A stretch of DNA of 64,000 bases from Chelydra serpentina (Eukaryota; Chordata; Testudines; Chelydridae). Positions within the stretch are counted from its first letter, which is position 1; each line of letters begins with the position of its first letter. Both the position numbers and the translations under genes were made by a program. Below are positions 21,251 to 32,194 of the stretch, in pieces. The stretch lies in the NCBI GenBank assembly GCA_037349315.1, contig JBAIAC010000054.1, positions 3,720,001 through 3,784,000 of the forward strand. Reading direction: 5' to 3'. A model generated the notes under the pieces. That model made no database searches and had not been told where the DNA came from. It worked only from the letters and a program-made list of their open reading frames with translations.

Positions 21251-22061
21251 GGCCTGTTTTACTTATAAAGCTGTCTGTGATTTGAGTCCTGTATAGCCTC
21301 TTTAACTTAGCTCTTTCCTTATGTGATGGTGTGAACATTGATATCAGGTAGGATGCTTCAAGATAATGTGACTCTTTGGGTGCTGTCACTTCCAGATGCT
21401 GGGATTGCTACCAGAGGGTTATCCCTTGATCTGATTTGAGGGCTCCATTTTTCATATAAGTCTCTGGCTGGTAATTGTCTGATAAATTTGCAGCTCTAAC
21501 TCCCTTTAGTGCTAGGAGGGAGAAAAAATAGTTCGTTCTCTCCTCCGCTCTCTAGAGCTTGCTGGCTGTTGAGATGGGAAAGAATCTCCATTTCTCTACT
21601 CCTATATCAGAGGTTTCTGACTGATGTGTGTGGGCTTTTGGGGGGGTGGTTGTTGTTGTTGGTGGTAAGTATCTGCTACTAGGGTGGAGGAAAAAGTTTC
21701 TGCTGATTGACAGAGTTCTGAGCAGCAACAGAGGCACTGGGGCTTCCTCTCCACAGACTCAGGCAGACAGACCATCAGCTACACTCAATTCAGGTTCAGA
21801 ACCAGAAATGCAAGACTTTTTATTTTTACAATGAAAGTTTAAATAGTGCAGAAGCTGATTGCTCAGTCTCCTTTGCTTGTCACAGAAAGTTGTCTGCTCA
21901 CCACAGAATTTTTCAAGCTCTAGATTTAAGGTTCACTTTCTTTCATTGTAGCATAATATGTCATGTGGCTTGCACTGATGCATTCAGAATTCGTTTTCCC
22001 TTTTTCCTGCTGCTTAACTGAGTATTGAGAAGCATGTAGCAGCCAGTTATTGTTACCAACG
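21251..22061. other. No gene; G/T-rich patch
   Basis: Unassigned. Around 21625-21665 a G- and GTT-rich stretch is low complexity. No exon is seen. Confidence 0.35.
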
Positions 22062-22199
22062 ACTTTTACATTTGAAGTGGGTATTCACCCATGAAAGCTT
22101 ATGCTCCAATACCTCGGTTAGTCTATAAGGTGCCACAGGACTCTTTGTTGCTTCTACAGATCCAGACTAACACGGCGACCCCTCTGAAACTTTTACATT
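22062..22199 (+). mobile_element. Short retroposon-like repeat with perfect 11-bp target duplication
   Basis: A 116-bp insert (22073-22188) starts tgaagtgggtattcaccc, goes on with gaaagcttatgctccaatac, gttagtctataaggtgccac and aggactctttgttgcttc, and ends cagactaacacggcgacc then cctctgaa. It is flanked by identical acttttacatt at 22062-22072 and 22189-22199. The duplication length and lack of inverted ends suggest LINE-type target-primed integration. It is the longest of the three such copies here. I know this wording as dispersed in reptile genomes but cannot name the family. Confidence 0.75.
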
Positions 22200-24049
22200 G
22201 ACATGCAGTGTACTTATGCAAAGGAATGTTATTCTGTCCCCTCCCCCCCAATATTTGGATAGAACATCACATGAAAAAATTACTTTAAGCACAGCTTACT
22301 TAGGGATGTCATTCTCAGGTTTCACCATGTACTAAACACATCTATGGCCCATGGCAGTGACTATATAAATGTTGAACGAGCCCAGGATATGGGTTCCAAG
22401 CTACTAATGCTGAATTAAAGGCAAAAATCCAGCAGTCTCGTTATTCTTAATGTGCTTGTGCGGCAGGCCTAGCAAAGACAGCAAAGTGATGCAAGTAAGT
22501 GACCAATTCACCAAATTCGCTTTCCAGCGCTGGAGAGAGCAGAGCGGTGTCAGCCATTACTTTACCCACACAAGTGCTTAGTACAGATACTATTGTACTT
22601 CGCTCCAAAGCTTTCCTTCACTTCAAGAAAAGAGAGAGAAAATGTCTCAAAACCTACAACTGCCTCATGGGGCCAGAGAACAAAATTATCCTCACTGTGC
22701 AAATACAGTTGTCCCCTCCAAACACAATGGAATTAAAGGTACTCTGGTGTTGCGCAAAATGTGTGTCATTCACTGTAAAGATGAAAGAACAGAGGCTGTG
22801 GGTAAAATTCTCCAATGTCTATGGCATCCCAACAGTGCCGGAGTGCCTCGAACCACTAAACTTCCACTCCAACAATCACATACATTCAACGCAGCAAATG
22901 TCAGTCCTCCACTTTCCAGGTCTGTGATTCTCAGTGTGATTAAATACACAGCAAGAAGAGGCATATGAAGCATTGAAGACTAGCTTAGATAGACTCCCAG
23001 GGTGTAAACCCCAGAAGGCCAATACTTAAGCAGAAAGCATATTGCAGTGTGTGAACTGGAGAGAAAGAGCTGCCTGGAGAAGTACAAAGTTACCAGAATT
23101 GATCTGTCAAAACATGACGTAATTTATCTGCACCTTGGAGATGGAAGCTCTCTGTTTATCCCAGAACAAGCCCAGTATGGGCAACAGCACTGTAAGTTTT
23201 TCCCCACATTACCTCCTGCTGCTGTGCTTTAACCCTGCCTAGGGTGACGGGAACAGAACCCAAGATTGAATAGACCGTGAAGAATGAACTCACCACAGTG
23301 TGCCAGCAAGATCCTCAGTTGCTGTGGGAATCGTTTTGTGATGTGCCCAGTTATCCACGATTATCTGACTTTGCATGCCTAAAATTAAGCAGTTACACCC
23401 ATATCTTGGCACCTAAATAAGGGGCATGATTTTTATAGGGGCTGAGCACCCACAGCTCCAGTCCAGTCAGCCCATGCTTTTTATTTTATTTTAGACTCCA
23501 AGGTTTGAACATTTTCTCCTAAAAAGTTAAAAAAGGTGGGGGAGATAATTACAGGAGATCAGGGCGCAAGAAGCCAGGACCTAATGGTGCTCCCCTCCCT
23601 CACCCCAAACACTGGAACAGCTTCTAAAACACGGCAAATACAATTGTCCCCTCCAAACACAATGGCCATTGACCGAGCTGCCCAGTTTGCACATTAATAT
23701 GCTAAATATTAATATGCTAAATCAGCACTTTCCCTGCCACCAGGAGGGAGGTGGGCCAACCGGCAGCCCAGAAACCATGGAGATTTCAACTTGGATGACT
23801 CTTGGAGACACAGAGGCATGGACTGAAGAACAGTCTTTCTTTCACTCATGCTAGAAACCGGCACCTTCCCACAAGGTGCTGCAGTTTCATTGCTTTGTTT
23901 CACAGTCACCTCCATGTGTTTAGAGTTTTACAAACGTTGTGTGAGGAGTTGAGGACTTTTGGGGAAATTGTGTATTTTAGGGGGGAAAGGGGTTAGAATT
24001 GCATTTCTTTTTTTTCTTTCAGCTCAGGACTTTCAATTATTTCTTCATT
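22200..24049. other. No gene; two short duplications
   Basis: No exon or named element. Two noteworthy repeats occur: the phrase gcaaatac(a)(g/a)ttgtcccctccaa continuing through aacacaatgg at 22699-22730 and 23634-23665 (one mismatch), and a perfect tandem pair of attaatatgctaaat at 23693-23722. A 142-codon plus-strand frame at 22499-22927 has an overlapping 108-codon frame and no motif. Confidence 0.35.
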
Positions 24050-25085
24050 TCTTAGATTCAGACATTTTAAGGCCAAAATGGACCATTAGATCATCTGACC
24101 TTTTGTATAACACAGGCCATAGAATTTCATCCAGGTACTCCTATATGAGCCCAAAAACTTGTGTTTGGGTAAAGCACCTCCTCCAGAAAGTCATCCAGTC
24201 TTGACTGAAGACTTCAAGAGTTGGAGAGCCCAGCACTTCCCTTGGTAGTCTGTTCCAGTGGTTGATCACGCTCACTGTCAAACATTTGTGCCTTAGTTCT
24301 CATTTGAATTTGTCTGGCTTGAGCTTCCAGCCATTGGTTTTTGTTCTGCCTGTCTTCACTAGATTAAAAAGATCTTTAATAACTGGTATTTTCTCCCTCT
24401 GAAGGTAACGATACCTCTTAAGTAAGTCATGTCTGGATCTTCTTTTTGATAAGCGAAAACCAATTGAGTTTCTTCAGTCTCAATTGGCCATAGTAATTTT
24501 CTCCAGCCCCTGAATAATTTTTGTGGCTCTTCTCTGCACCCACTCTAATTTTTCAATATCCTTTTTAAAAATGAGGGCAGGACCAGGGTTCAAACTACAG
24601 CATAGCAGATTTAGATTAAATCTCAGGAAAAACTTCCTAACTGTAAGAACAGTAGGACAGTGGAACAAACTGCCTAGGGAAGTCATGGAAGCGCCTTCTC
24701 TGGAGGTTTTCAAAAAGAGGCTGGATAGCCATCTGTCTTGAATGGTTTAGACAGAACAAATTCTGCGTCTTGGTAGGAGGTTAGACTAGATGACCGTGGA
24801 CACCAAAACTGGACAGAGTATTCCAGTATCAGTCTTTCCAATGCCATATATGGAAGTAAAATCATCTTCCTATTTCAACTCGCTTTCCCTTGTTTATACA
24901 TCCCAGGATTGCATTATCTTTTTTTGCCACAGTATTGCACTGGGAGGTCATGTTCAGATGTTTGTTTACTAAGATCTCAAAATCTTTTCCAGAGTCACTG
25001 CTTTCCCAGACACAGTTCTCATTTTGAAGGTATAGGCCACATTCTTTGCTCCTAGGTGTATGACCTTGCAGAATTTCTAGAATTA
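24050..25085 (-). mobile_element. CR1 LINE fragment, interrupted by a second CR1
   Basis: The 3' end is at 24050 (ttagattcagacattttaag) and the copy runs leftwards in sense to about 25085. Recognisable segments include tgtataacacaggccatagaa and the reverse-transcriptase C-terminal region (LEWVQRRATKIIQGLEKI on the minus strand at about 24565-24500). It is split near 24568 by a plus-strand CR1 and resumes at about 24800 with acaccaaaactggacagag. It is of the same subfamily as 870-1630. Confidence 0.82.
24568..24799 (+). mobile_element. Short CR1 3' end nested in an opposite CR1
   Basis: A 230-bp plus-strand CR1 end: the frame at 24580-24741 reads LQHSRFRLNLRKNFLTVRT, then QWNKLPREVMEAPSLEVFKK, the last segment of ORF2, followed by ggttagactagatgaccgt. 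The usual terminal attctatga repeats are missing, so its 3' end is cut. The surrounding minus-strand CR1 is continuous if it is removed, which fixes the order of insertion. Confidence 0.82.
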
Positions 25086-25444
25086 CTAACTATAGTAAGA
25101 GCAGCAAATGCAGAATCTACCTTTTCTATCCTACAACTACAGTTGTTTGGGTCATCCACGCCACCAGAATACTGACAACCAGATCATGGGATTTGTTTTC
25201 CTAAGTAGTCCATGAACTTTTTCTTGGATGTGGAGAACAGCACCACCATTTCATTTCTTACTGCAAACGCCATCATCTCTGCAGTGACTCGTAACTGGTT
25301 TGGTCCTAATTTTTGGGTCACCAGGAGCAGTATATGCTCCATAATCAGTGGGAGCTACTCTCAAAACTGTAGCAGTAAGTCATAAGTATATTTGAGAAGG
25401 GACAAATTGAAAAGCAAATATAGCACAAACTGGTTCTCTTATTA
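25086..25444. other. No gene recognised
   Basis: Unassigned sequence after the CR1. Confidence 0.35.
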
Positions 25445-25780
25445 ACAGTACTGCCAAGCTTAAGTGATTTTAAAATCATGTCAGGGCCTTAAAAAAATCT
25501 AGACATTGACTTAAAAATTGTGAGATTTAAAAAAAATTAATATTCTGGGTGTTCTTTTTCCATGCATTCCAATTGTTGAGCCCACAGGGCGCGCACACGG
25601 CATACTATCAAGATTTTCTCCACGACAAAGAGGGCTAGAATTATTATTATTATTTTATTATTATTATTTTTAGTGAAAGCTGAGGTTCTCACTCACATGA
25701 CTCCATGAACTAGGGCTTTCAGAAACACCTCAGATATCCCAAATTTGCAGTAAAATCACAACTTTGTATTAATCCAGCAG
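25445..25780 (+). repeat. Degraded dispersed repeat with (ATT)n microsatellite
   Basis: Phrases agtgattttaaaatcatgtc and aaaaattgtgagatttaa are followed by an ATT-rich microsatellite at about 25637-25672 and by ggttctcactcacatgactcc. The combination recalls a reptilian repeat, but it is too decayed to name. Confidence 0.4.
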
Positions 25781-26795
25781 CTTTCTATTTTAGCAGTAGC
25801 TGTGGAATTCGGCACAACCGAACACAGCAAGGGGCCCAGTATGTGCAGTTTTAGCGATAGTCAAGTACACTTCACCCCCACTTCCTTCCAAAAAGAAGCA
25901 GTGATATCCCTAGTGGGTGTCATTGCCAGATTGCACAATTGTGTAACCTGCTAGCAGTAGCTTGGTAGTCCAGCACAGCAACTACTGGCAGGAGAACTGG
26001 TGGGAACAGTCAGTGCATGCTGTTCCACAAATTGAAGTCATGTGACCAGTTCCAAAGATTCACAGGCCTTTGTGGGTCCCCAACTCTCCAGTAAGCACGT
26101 GGTGTGGGTACTTTATAACCATTGGGAGAGCATCGCCCAGCAGCACTAATGATGGCAGGGTGGCATAATCAGCGACACAGCGAGTTTTAGAAGGATTAGG
26201 GAGAGAGCACAGTGGGGTGCTCTCTGCAGTTCTGTGGTGAATTTTCACATCCGTGAGAGTATTTTATTGGAAAAGATTTTTCCCTTCCAGCCCATATATA
26301 TTTCTCTTGTTGCTTGCTTTCCATTGTGCTTTGATTAGAATAAAGGATTTTACAGAACCCCTGTGACTATATTCAGGTGGCTCCTTTCTTGCCCCTGCAC
26401 TCTGCTCTGTTTTTTCTCCTCATCTCTCTCCAGTCACAAAACGAGCTGATGCCACACAATTACCAGTGTATGTGGGCTGGAAGCAGTGCTCAATTTGTGC
26501 CAGGGCAGAGCCCCAGCGCCTCTAGGTTTGCTGGATCAGTTATCAATGTAAATAAATGTCTTGAGCCCCGTCACCTGTTTCATTACAAATTATGCACTGG
26601 CTGGAAGTACTATGAGTCAGCAGTTCTCATTACAGGTGACGTTAGCTTTGAACTAGAAAATTATTAATTTTTTTTTGCCCAGGAAGTAAACTCTTGTTTG
26701 ACCATACCCCGGCAGGAAGTGAGCTGCTGCAAGCTTGATTGTGAGCATTCGACGCCTTCAGTGGCTTTGTAATTGGGCTTAACACATTGTCCTGT
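25781..26795. other. No gene recognised
   Basis: A 96-codon plus-strand frame at 26377-26667 has a hydrophobic start but no homology that I recognise and no splice context. I treat it as chance. Confidence 0.35.
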
Positions 26796-27152
26796 CCTTA
26801 ATCCAGGGGTCCCCAAACTTTTCAGGGTCGTGTCCCCCCCCTAACTCCTGTCAGCACCTCTCTCCCTGGGGCCGGCAAAGGGGCCCAGGCTGATGCCACA
26901 GCTGGGAGCGGAGCCGGGGCTGAAGCTGGGGCTGGGTGTGGAGCTACGGTCAGGGGCAAGGCTGGGTGTGGGGCTGGGAGCTGGGAACATGGCTGGGGCA
27001 GGGCCGGAGCAGAGCTGGGGGCGGAGCGGGGCTGGGTGGCGTTCCCTTCCCGCCCCTAATGGGGGCTGGCCTGGGCCCCGCCATGCCCCCCGAATGCTCC
27101 TCTCTGCCCCCCGGGGGGTGCGCTCCACAGTTAGGGGATCACTGCCCTAATG
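26796..27152 (+). mobile_element. GC-rich hAT-type MITE with 8-bp target duplication
   Basis: Ends caggggtccccaaact (26804) and gttaggggatcactg (ending 27144) are inverted repeats of hAT type. Flanking 8-mers ccttaatc (26796-26803) and ccctaatg (27145-27152) agree at 6 of 8. The interior is G/C-rich with ggctggg-like units. It holds overlapping open frames of 80-95 codons on both strands that reflect the lack of A/T stop codons and not genes. Confidence 0.75.
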
Positions 27153-27383
27153 TCCCTGCTGTGATGTCAATAAGCAGTGAGCGCGTGAGGATGGCATAAT
27201 ACTGTGTCGTGACAATCTTGATGTCACAGGATTGTATTGAGCGATATTTGTTTGTCCTAAGCAGCGGTCTGTGGTTCTTTCAATCAGGAATGTCAGTAGG
27301 TCTCTCTGGAAAAAATCTCTTTGGGTGTATCGGGGAAAGGAGGGGGAGGAGTCCTTTGCTGTGTAACAGCTTTAGGAAAAGGA
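27153..27383. other. No gene recognised
   Basis: Short unassigned stretch between the hAT MITE and the SINE. Confidence 0.35.
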
Positions 27384-27559
27384 GGGGGGGTATAGCTCAG
27401 TGGTTTGAGCATTGGCCTGCTAAAACCCAGGGTTGTGAGTTCAATCCTTAAGGGGGCCATTTAGGGATCTGGGGCAAAAATTGGGGATTGGTCCTGCTTT
27501 GAGCAGGGGGTTGGACTAGATGACCTCCTAAGGTCCCTTCCAACCCTGAGATTCTATGA
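27384..27559 (+). mobile_element. Turtle tRNA-derived SINE (Cry type), copy 1
   Basis: The head tatagctcagtggtttgag and gagttcaatcctt are the A- and B-box regions of a tRNA-like RNA polymerase III promoter, with gcctgctaaaaccc where the anticodon arm would be. The middle has ggccatttagggatctggg. The tail gcagggggttggactagatg and gattctatga equals a CR1 3' end, the known arrangement of the cryptodiran SINE family, which borrows CR1 enzymes to move. This copy has one extra A in the anticodon region. Confidence 0.9.
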
Positions 27560-27639
27560 AAAGCCCAGCGTTTTCTAGCTTTCCCTCAATGTCTTCAGTG
27601 CTCCATGCAAACCAGAAATCAAGTATGTGCAGGTAAATA

Positions 27640-27884
27640 TTATCCCCATTTGAGACAGGTGGCACAATTCCCAGTTTACATGGACATACCCACACTCGCT
27701 GTGCCGCCCCCAGGACAATCCTGCCTGACCCCCGGGTATGAACTCGGCTGGTGAGTCTGAGACGCCACCCCATGCGGCTGCTGTCACACTGCTAATTGTA
27801 GGCGTAAGCTTGAGCACAGCTAGCGCGGGTTCATTTACGTGAACTGGGAATTGCACCACCTGCCTCAAATGTAGACGTAACACT
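27640..27884. mobile_element. MITE with about 60-bp inverted ends
   Basis: Left arm ccccatttgagacaggtgg then cacaattcccagtttaca is complementary to the right arm gtgaactgggaattgcacc then acctgcctcaaatgtagac. Inner arms continue (acactcgctgtgcc and gcacagctagcgcgg). No coding capacity. The design resembles 59848-60062 (shared aattcccag and agctagcgc-type words), so they may be one superfamily. No target duplication was fixed. Confidence 0.65.
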
Positions 27885-29964
27885 AGAGGTACACAGGGCA
27901 AACGACCACTACAGAGTTGGTTACTGTAGTGAAGGAGGGGGCAGGAGAGGTCATTTCTCAACGCTTCCCACGTGGGTGGAAAAAGTAACCCTTAGGCTAA
28001 TTCAAAATTCTTGCAGAAATCTGAGAGAACCTCTGATCTGAGTGTGACCATGCACAATACACAGCCTGTGTATGGTCTGGTTGGTTGTTGATCGATCATT
28101 ATTGTAATGTTTTGCTTGCCGTACAAGCAGAGGCAAAAAGGATGTTCACTTTCTGTTGTGCTGTGTTTATTAGGCCTTTAACAGAACACAAAAGACAGGA
28201 AGGATTCCATCTAGGGTCTCAGGCCACCTGCCTGCTTCCCACTCATCAAACTGTAGTAAGTGAGAAAAGCTTTCTCCCAACCATCTAGGTAGGAATCTTT
28301 AAAGTTGACGCTCTGGCCAGTTTCTGTGTCCTATGAGAGTAAATCAGTAGATTATATAACTCTTTCAGGCTTAATTGGCAGGATAACAAGCAACTCCTAT
28401 CAAACAACTCTCACTTCATGGCCCTGGATCCATCTGTGCAATTGGTGCAGGGGTGATGTGTTTTATTTTCAGGGACTACTGCAGGCTTTTGCCCTAGATG
28501 GGTTCTTCCGACATGTATGGTCTGTACACCCTTTACCTTTGGATTGTCTTGGCCAGCAAACAGATACTTTAAGAAAGGTGCCCTGTAAGTTAAGATGGTT
28601 AAATATCCATATAAAAATAAAGTGAAAACCGAGAGCTCGGCTGTGGTCTGAAAGCATATGCTGTTGGTAGCGAGACTCTGCGAGGAAGAAAGTGTGGGGC
28701 AGGAGAGAGAGAAATGCAGCAGTGAAATAGGTGAGTCCAGACACCTCTTTCTTGGCAGGGTTGCTACATATGGTGGTGCTCAAACCCATTAAAGGATGCA
28801 ATGGTGCTTATCCAGGCCAGTGGTAATGAGTGAGAGACACCTTGGTGTGGCATTTAGGACCTTCATCAGTACTGGCCTCTCACTATAAATCTATAGAAAG
28901 AGTTCAGAGAGAATTTAATTGTACAGATACCTTGGGGTTATTCGTTGTGGGGGGGGTTTGGTTTGGTTTGAGGTTTTGTGTTCCAGAAACAGCAGCTGGG
29001 CTACTCTCCTAGAGAGCTTGATCAAGCGTTTGGTGCCATGGGAGTGGGAGTTGACATTTGGGCCCTTTGCACACCTGAGGGCATGTGCTGGCACAAAGAC
29101 TTAGCTTCCCTGCCATACCATTTCTGCAGGTGACACTGGCACATTGGAAAGAGAGAGAGAGAGAGACAAGTGACTATAAATGGGGCAGTAGAGAAACCAG
29201 ATCTGGAGTCTGGTTTGCCGATTAGGACAAAAGTTCAGTTGTTGGTGCCAGCACAAAAAGCCTGGACATGCTTGTGGTCCTATGCTTGTGGTGGGTTGTT
29301 TTTATTTTTTGTCAAGAAAATACTTAACTTAATTAACAAACCTGGTGCAAAATAGCTGGCCCTAACTTTTTCAGCGACCCTTCCACCGCTCTGGGTTACT
29401 TTTGCCTGCTAGATTGTTCCTGTGCTTCATTTCTTGGATATGATTTGACTGTGTTAGCTTCCCTGTCAGGATGAGCAGGCTCCCCCGTTTGCCCTGCTGG
29501 GACACTGCAGAGAAGCTATACTTTCTTACCTAGCAGAAGGGTAATCAATACATGTCATAAAGCAGTTTGCTGGCTATTTTTTTCCACTCCTGATACACAC
29601 AGTTGCTTGTATATGAATCTACATAAACACTGATTGGACAGCAGTCTCCATTACAGAGTTTCTAACCTGGCAGCCTCCTGCCCTGGAATATCCTTATTAG
29701 CTTTGGAGTGGAACCAAATGACCCTGTTTTCATTTAATAATATGTCTCCTCAGGTTTGCATGCACCACTTGCAGCCATAAGTTACTTAGATTGTTGATGG
29801 TTTTTAGCCAGGTTGTTTTGCCGTGTTTATGTTTTATCTGCTGTGGGGGTGGAGGCTGATAAAGCCCTGTTAGCTCTTTGGAGGGTTTGTTAACCCTCTC
29901 AGAATGGGAGGAAGGATGACTTTATGATTCTTCTATGATTAAGGTGCAGTAATGAGGGCCAGGA

Positions 29965-30122
29965 GAGAGTTGGGTTATCTACCTAGTACTCCCACAGGCT
30001 TCCTATGTGACTCGGGACACGTCATTTAACGTCTCTTTGCCTGAGGTTCCCCAGCTGTAAAATCTGGATAAAATATTCCCTACCTCGCAGGGAACATTTG
30101 AGGCTAAAATAATGTTTCTGAG
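29965..30122 (+). mobile_element. MIR-like SINE remnant
   Basis: The words gactcgggacacgtcattta, gtctctttgcctgaggttcc and gctgtaaaatctggataaaa follow the order of the MIR core (tgacttgggcaagtcactta, ctctgtgcctcagtttcc, ctgtaaaatgggg). Diverged; ends are not definable. Confidence 0.55.
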
Positions 30123-30184
30123 GTGCTTGGTTATTATGGTGCAGAGCACCACTGTGCTTGGTTATTATGGTGCAGAGCACCACT
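30123..30184. repeat. Perfect 31-bp tandem duplication
   Basis: The unit begins gtgcttggttattatggtgc and ends agagcaccact. It is present twice in direct succession, 30123-30153 and 30154-30184, without mismatch. It lies at the end of the MIR remnant and must be recent, since the flanking MIR is heavily diverged. Confidence 0.85.
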
Positions 30185-31294
30185 GAAATTCCTAAAATAA
30201 ATAAAGTAACTGAAGGCTACCAAAAAAATTCCTGGTGGAAGTGTGTTTTCTCCAACTCCCGTTCTCCCCTTGCTGCTAGCAACCTTCCTTTATTCTTGTA
30301 ATTAAGACCGTTCATCCTCTTTGTTCTTGAGGGGTAATTTTCTCTGTGTACCAGAAGAGATACCGTCTGACAGCTTTCAGATGGGTCCTGCCTTAGTCGT
30401 CTTGATCCATCTCCTAGTGTCTACATCACAACCTCCCTTGTGCTGAGTGCTAATTGGCAGTCTCGGCAGAGAGGCCAAGGATTTAATAGTCCTGGTGCAC
30501 CATTGCCTTTTCATCACAGTAAAGGTGGTGGCTCCATTCAGGGCTGAGGCCCTCGGACAGACGGCTGTGTGGGAGGCTCGCACTGCGCCTGCCCCTGCTG
30601 TGCCAAGTCGGTGGATAAAGAGGAATTCTGTGTTCATTGCTGTCGGTCTGGCACCTTTCACCAGCACTAAGCTCACTTTAAAATAGCCATTTTTAAAAAG
30701 TTGCTGCTGTTTTGTTTTTTTTAAGGGCTGATGATAACCTTTGAAAATGTCCAGTTTTCCTTTCCAGAGAAGGTCGCCATGACTACTCTCTGTGCAGTGT
30801 TTAACAGCCTCTCTGGCTAATGCAGCAGAAACAGATTTGGCTTTTCCTTTTGGATGTAATGAATAGCAAACAGCTGCGTATTCGTTAAGAGAAAGTGACT
30901 TGCAAAGGTTAAGTGTTTCATTTCAGTGAGCTTCAACGGGAGCTGCCAGGGATATAAACCAAGGAAGCTGGGCAGCAAAGGGGGAAGGAGGTTTGTGAGG
31001 TTGTGGATGGGAGGTAGATAAGTTCTAATCAATTCCTACTCTTCGCCTGGGCTCTCTGCAAGCCCAGAGTTAAGATCCAAGATTCCCAGCTGTGAAGATC
31101 TTCTTTAGATGAAGTCAAGCTTGTTGGGAGAATTAGCCTTTTCCTTCCGGACCTCAGCCCACTGACTCGCAAAAAGGGAAACATGCTTCTTGCCCTTTGT
31201 CATCAGTCAGGGAAGGGGCGAGGAGAGCTAAGTGGGGTGGGTGTCTCTGCTTGAGTGACATTCATGCAGATCCTGGGGATCCTGTGCTCATCTT

Positions 31295-31840
31295 TCACAG
31301 CTTTATAGATTTTTAAGGTCAGAAATGACCATAATGATCATCCCGGCTGACCTCCTGCGTCTCACAAGCCAGAGAATTTCACTCAGTGATTCCTGCACCA
31401 AGCCCATAACTCTTGGCTCGGATAGAGTGTATATCTTGGAAAGAGACAGTCAGTCTTGATGTACAGGGTCCCAAGTGATAGAGAATCCACTACTTCTCTA
31501 GACAAGGTATTCCCATGGCTGGTTACCCTCACTATTAAAAATGTGCACCTAGTCTGAGTTTGTCTAGCTACACCTCAGCCATTGGACTATGCTGGACTAG
31601 ATTAACAAGACCCCTGCTATCCGAAAACTTTCTCCTGTGTAGGTAGTTGTGGACAGTGATCAAGTCACCACTAAACCTCTTGGATAAGATAAATAGATCA
31701 AGCTTCTTTAGCCTCTTGCTGTAAGGCAGGTTTCTAGACCTTTTCTCTGAACCCTTTTCAATTTGTCAGCCTCCTTTTTAAAGCAAGGACACCAGAACTG
31801 GTATTAACTGGTATGTTGATTGATGTTAACCTTCCTTCCT
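31295..31840 (-). mobile_element. CR1 LINE fragment
   Basis: The 3' end ttatagatttttaaggtcag is followed, antisense, by the CR1 untranslated and ORF2 C-terminal region: ctggttaccctcactattaa, gtttgtctagctacacctcag and atcaagtcaccactaaacctc parallel 1050-1215. It is 5' truncated near 31840 and no frame is intact. Confidence 0.8.
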
Positions 31841-32194
31841 ATATGAAGTGCTCTTAGGACACTTTCAGACTGATGGGTTGGCACAGGGTATTCTTACCTG
31901 TAAAAAGAAATTCTTTTGAATTATTTTTCCATCCTTCTGTTTGTGGAATATATATTAATTTTAACTGCTACTGGTAGGACCGCTAAGGAGCAAAGTTCAT
32001 GGCAATATTTTAGACCTCTACTCAGCCCAAAACCATGAGGCTAACTAGTGATTTCCATTTCCTACAGTTTTTTGAAAAGTCAGAATGTCATTATGCTCAG
32101 GTTAGATAGGAGGTTCAGAAATAGATTGGATCTTGAGAAGTTTTGAAGCTAAGTGGCTTTAGTAAATGTCTTCTAGCATGTGGAACACTCATAT
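31841..32194. other. No gene recognised
   Basis: Unassigned sequence between the CR1 fragment and the TIR element. Confidence 0.35.

Larger units (their letters stand above)
27885..31294. other. Long stretch without gene; MIR remnant, AG microsatellite, tandem duplication
   Basis: No exon was found. A (GA)n run lies at about 29149-29166. About 29965-30120 has cacgtcatttaacgtctctt and gctgtaaaatctggataaa, a MIR-like core. A perfect 31-bp tandem duplication follows at 30123-30184. The 99- and 79-codon frames on opposite strands around 30377-30686 overlap and have no motif. Confidence 0.4.

Noticed and set aside
22499..22968. 142- and 108-codon plus-strand frames as exons of a gene
   Set aside because: They overlap in different frames, have no domain, and no splice or promoter signal supports them.
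26841..27150. Genes on both strands in the GC-rich block
   Set aside because: The block has hAT ends and flanking 8-mers; the frames come from base composition.
27384..27460. A tRNA gene
   Set aside because: The same sequence recurs at 44391, 47402 (-) and 62541 with a CR1 tail; it is the turtle SINE head.
30377..30686. Overlapping frames on both strands as a small gene
   Set aside because: No motif, no splice context, and neither frame is favoured over the other.
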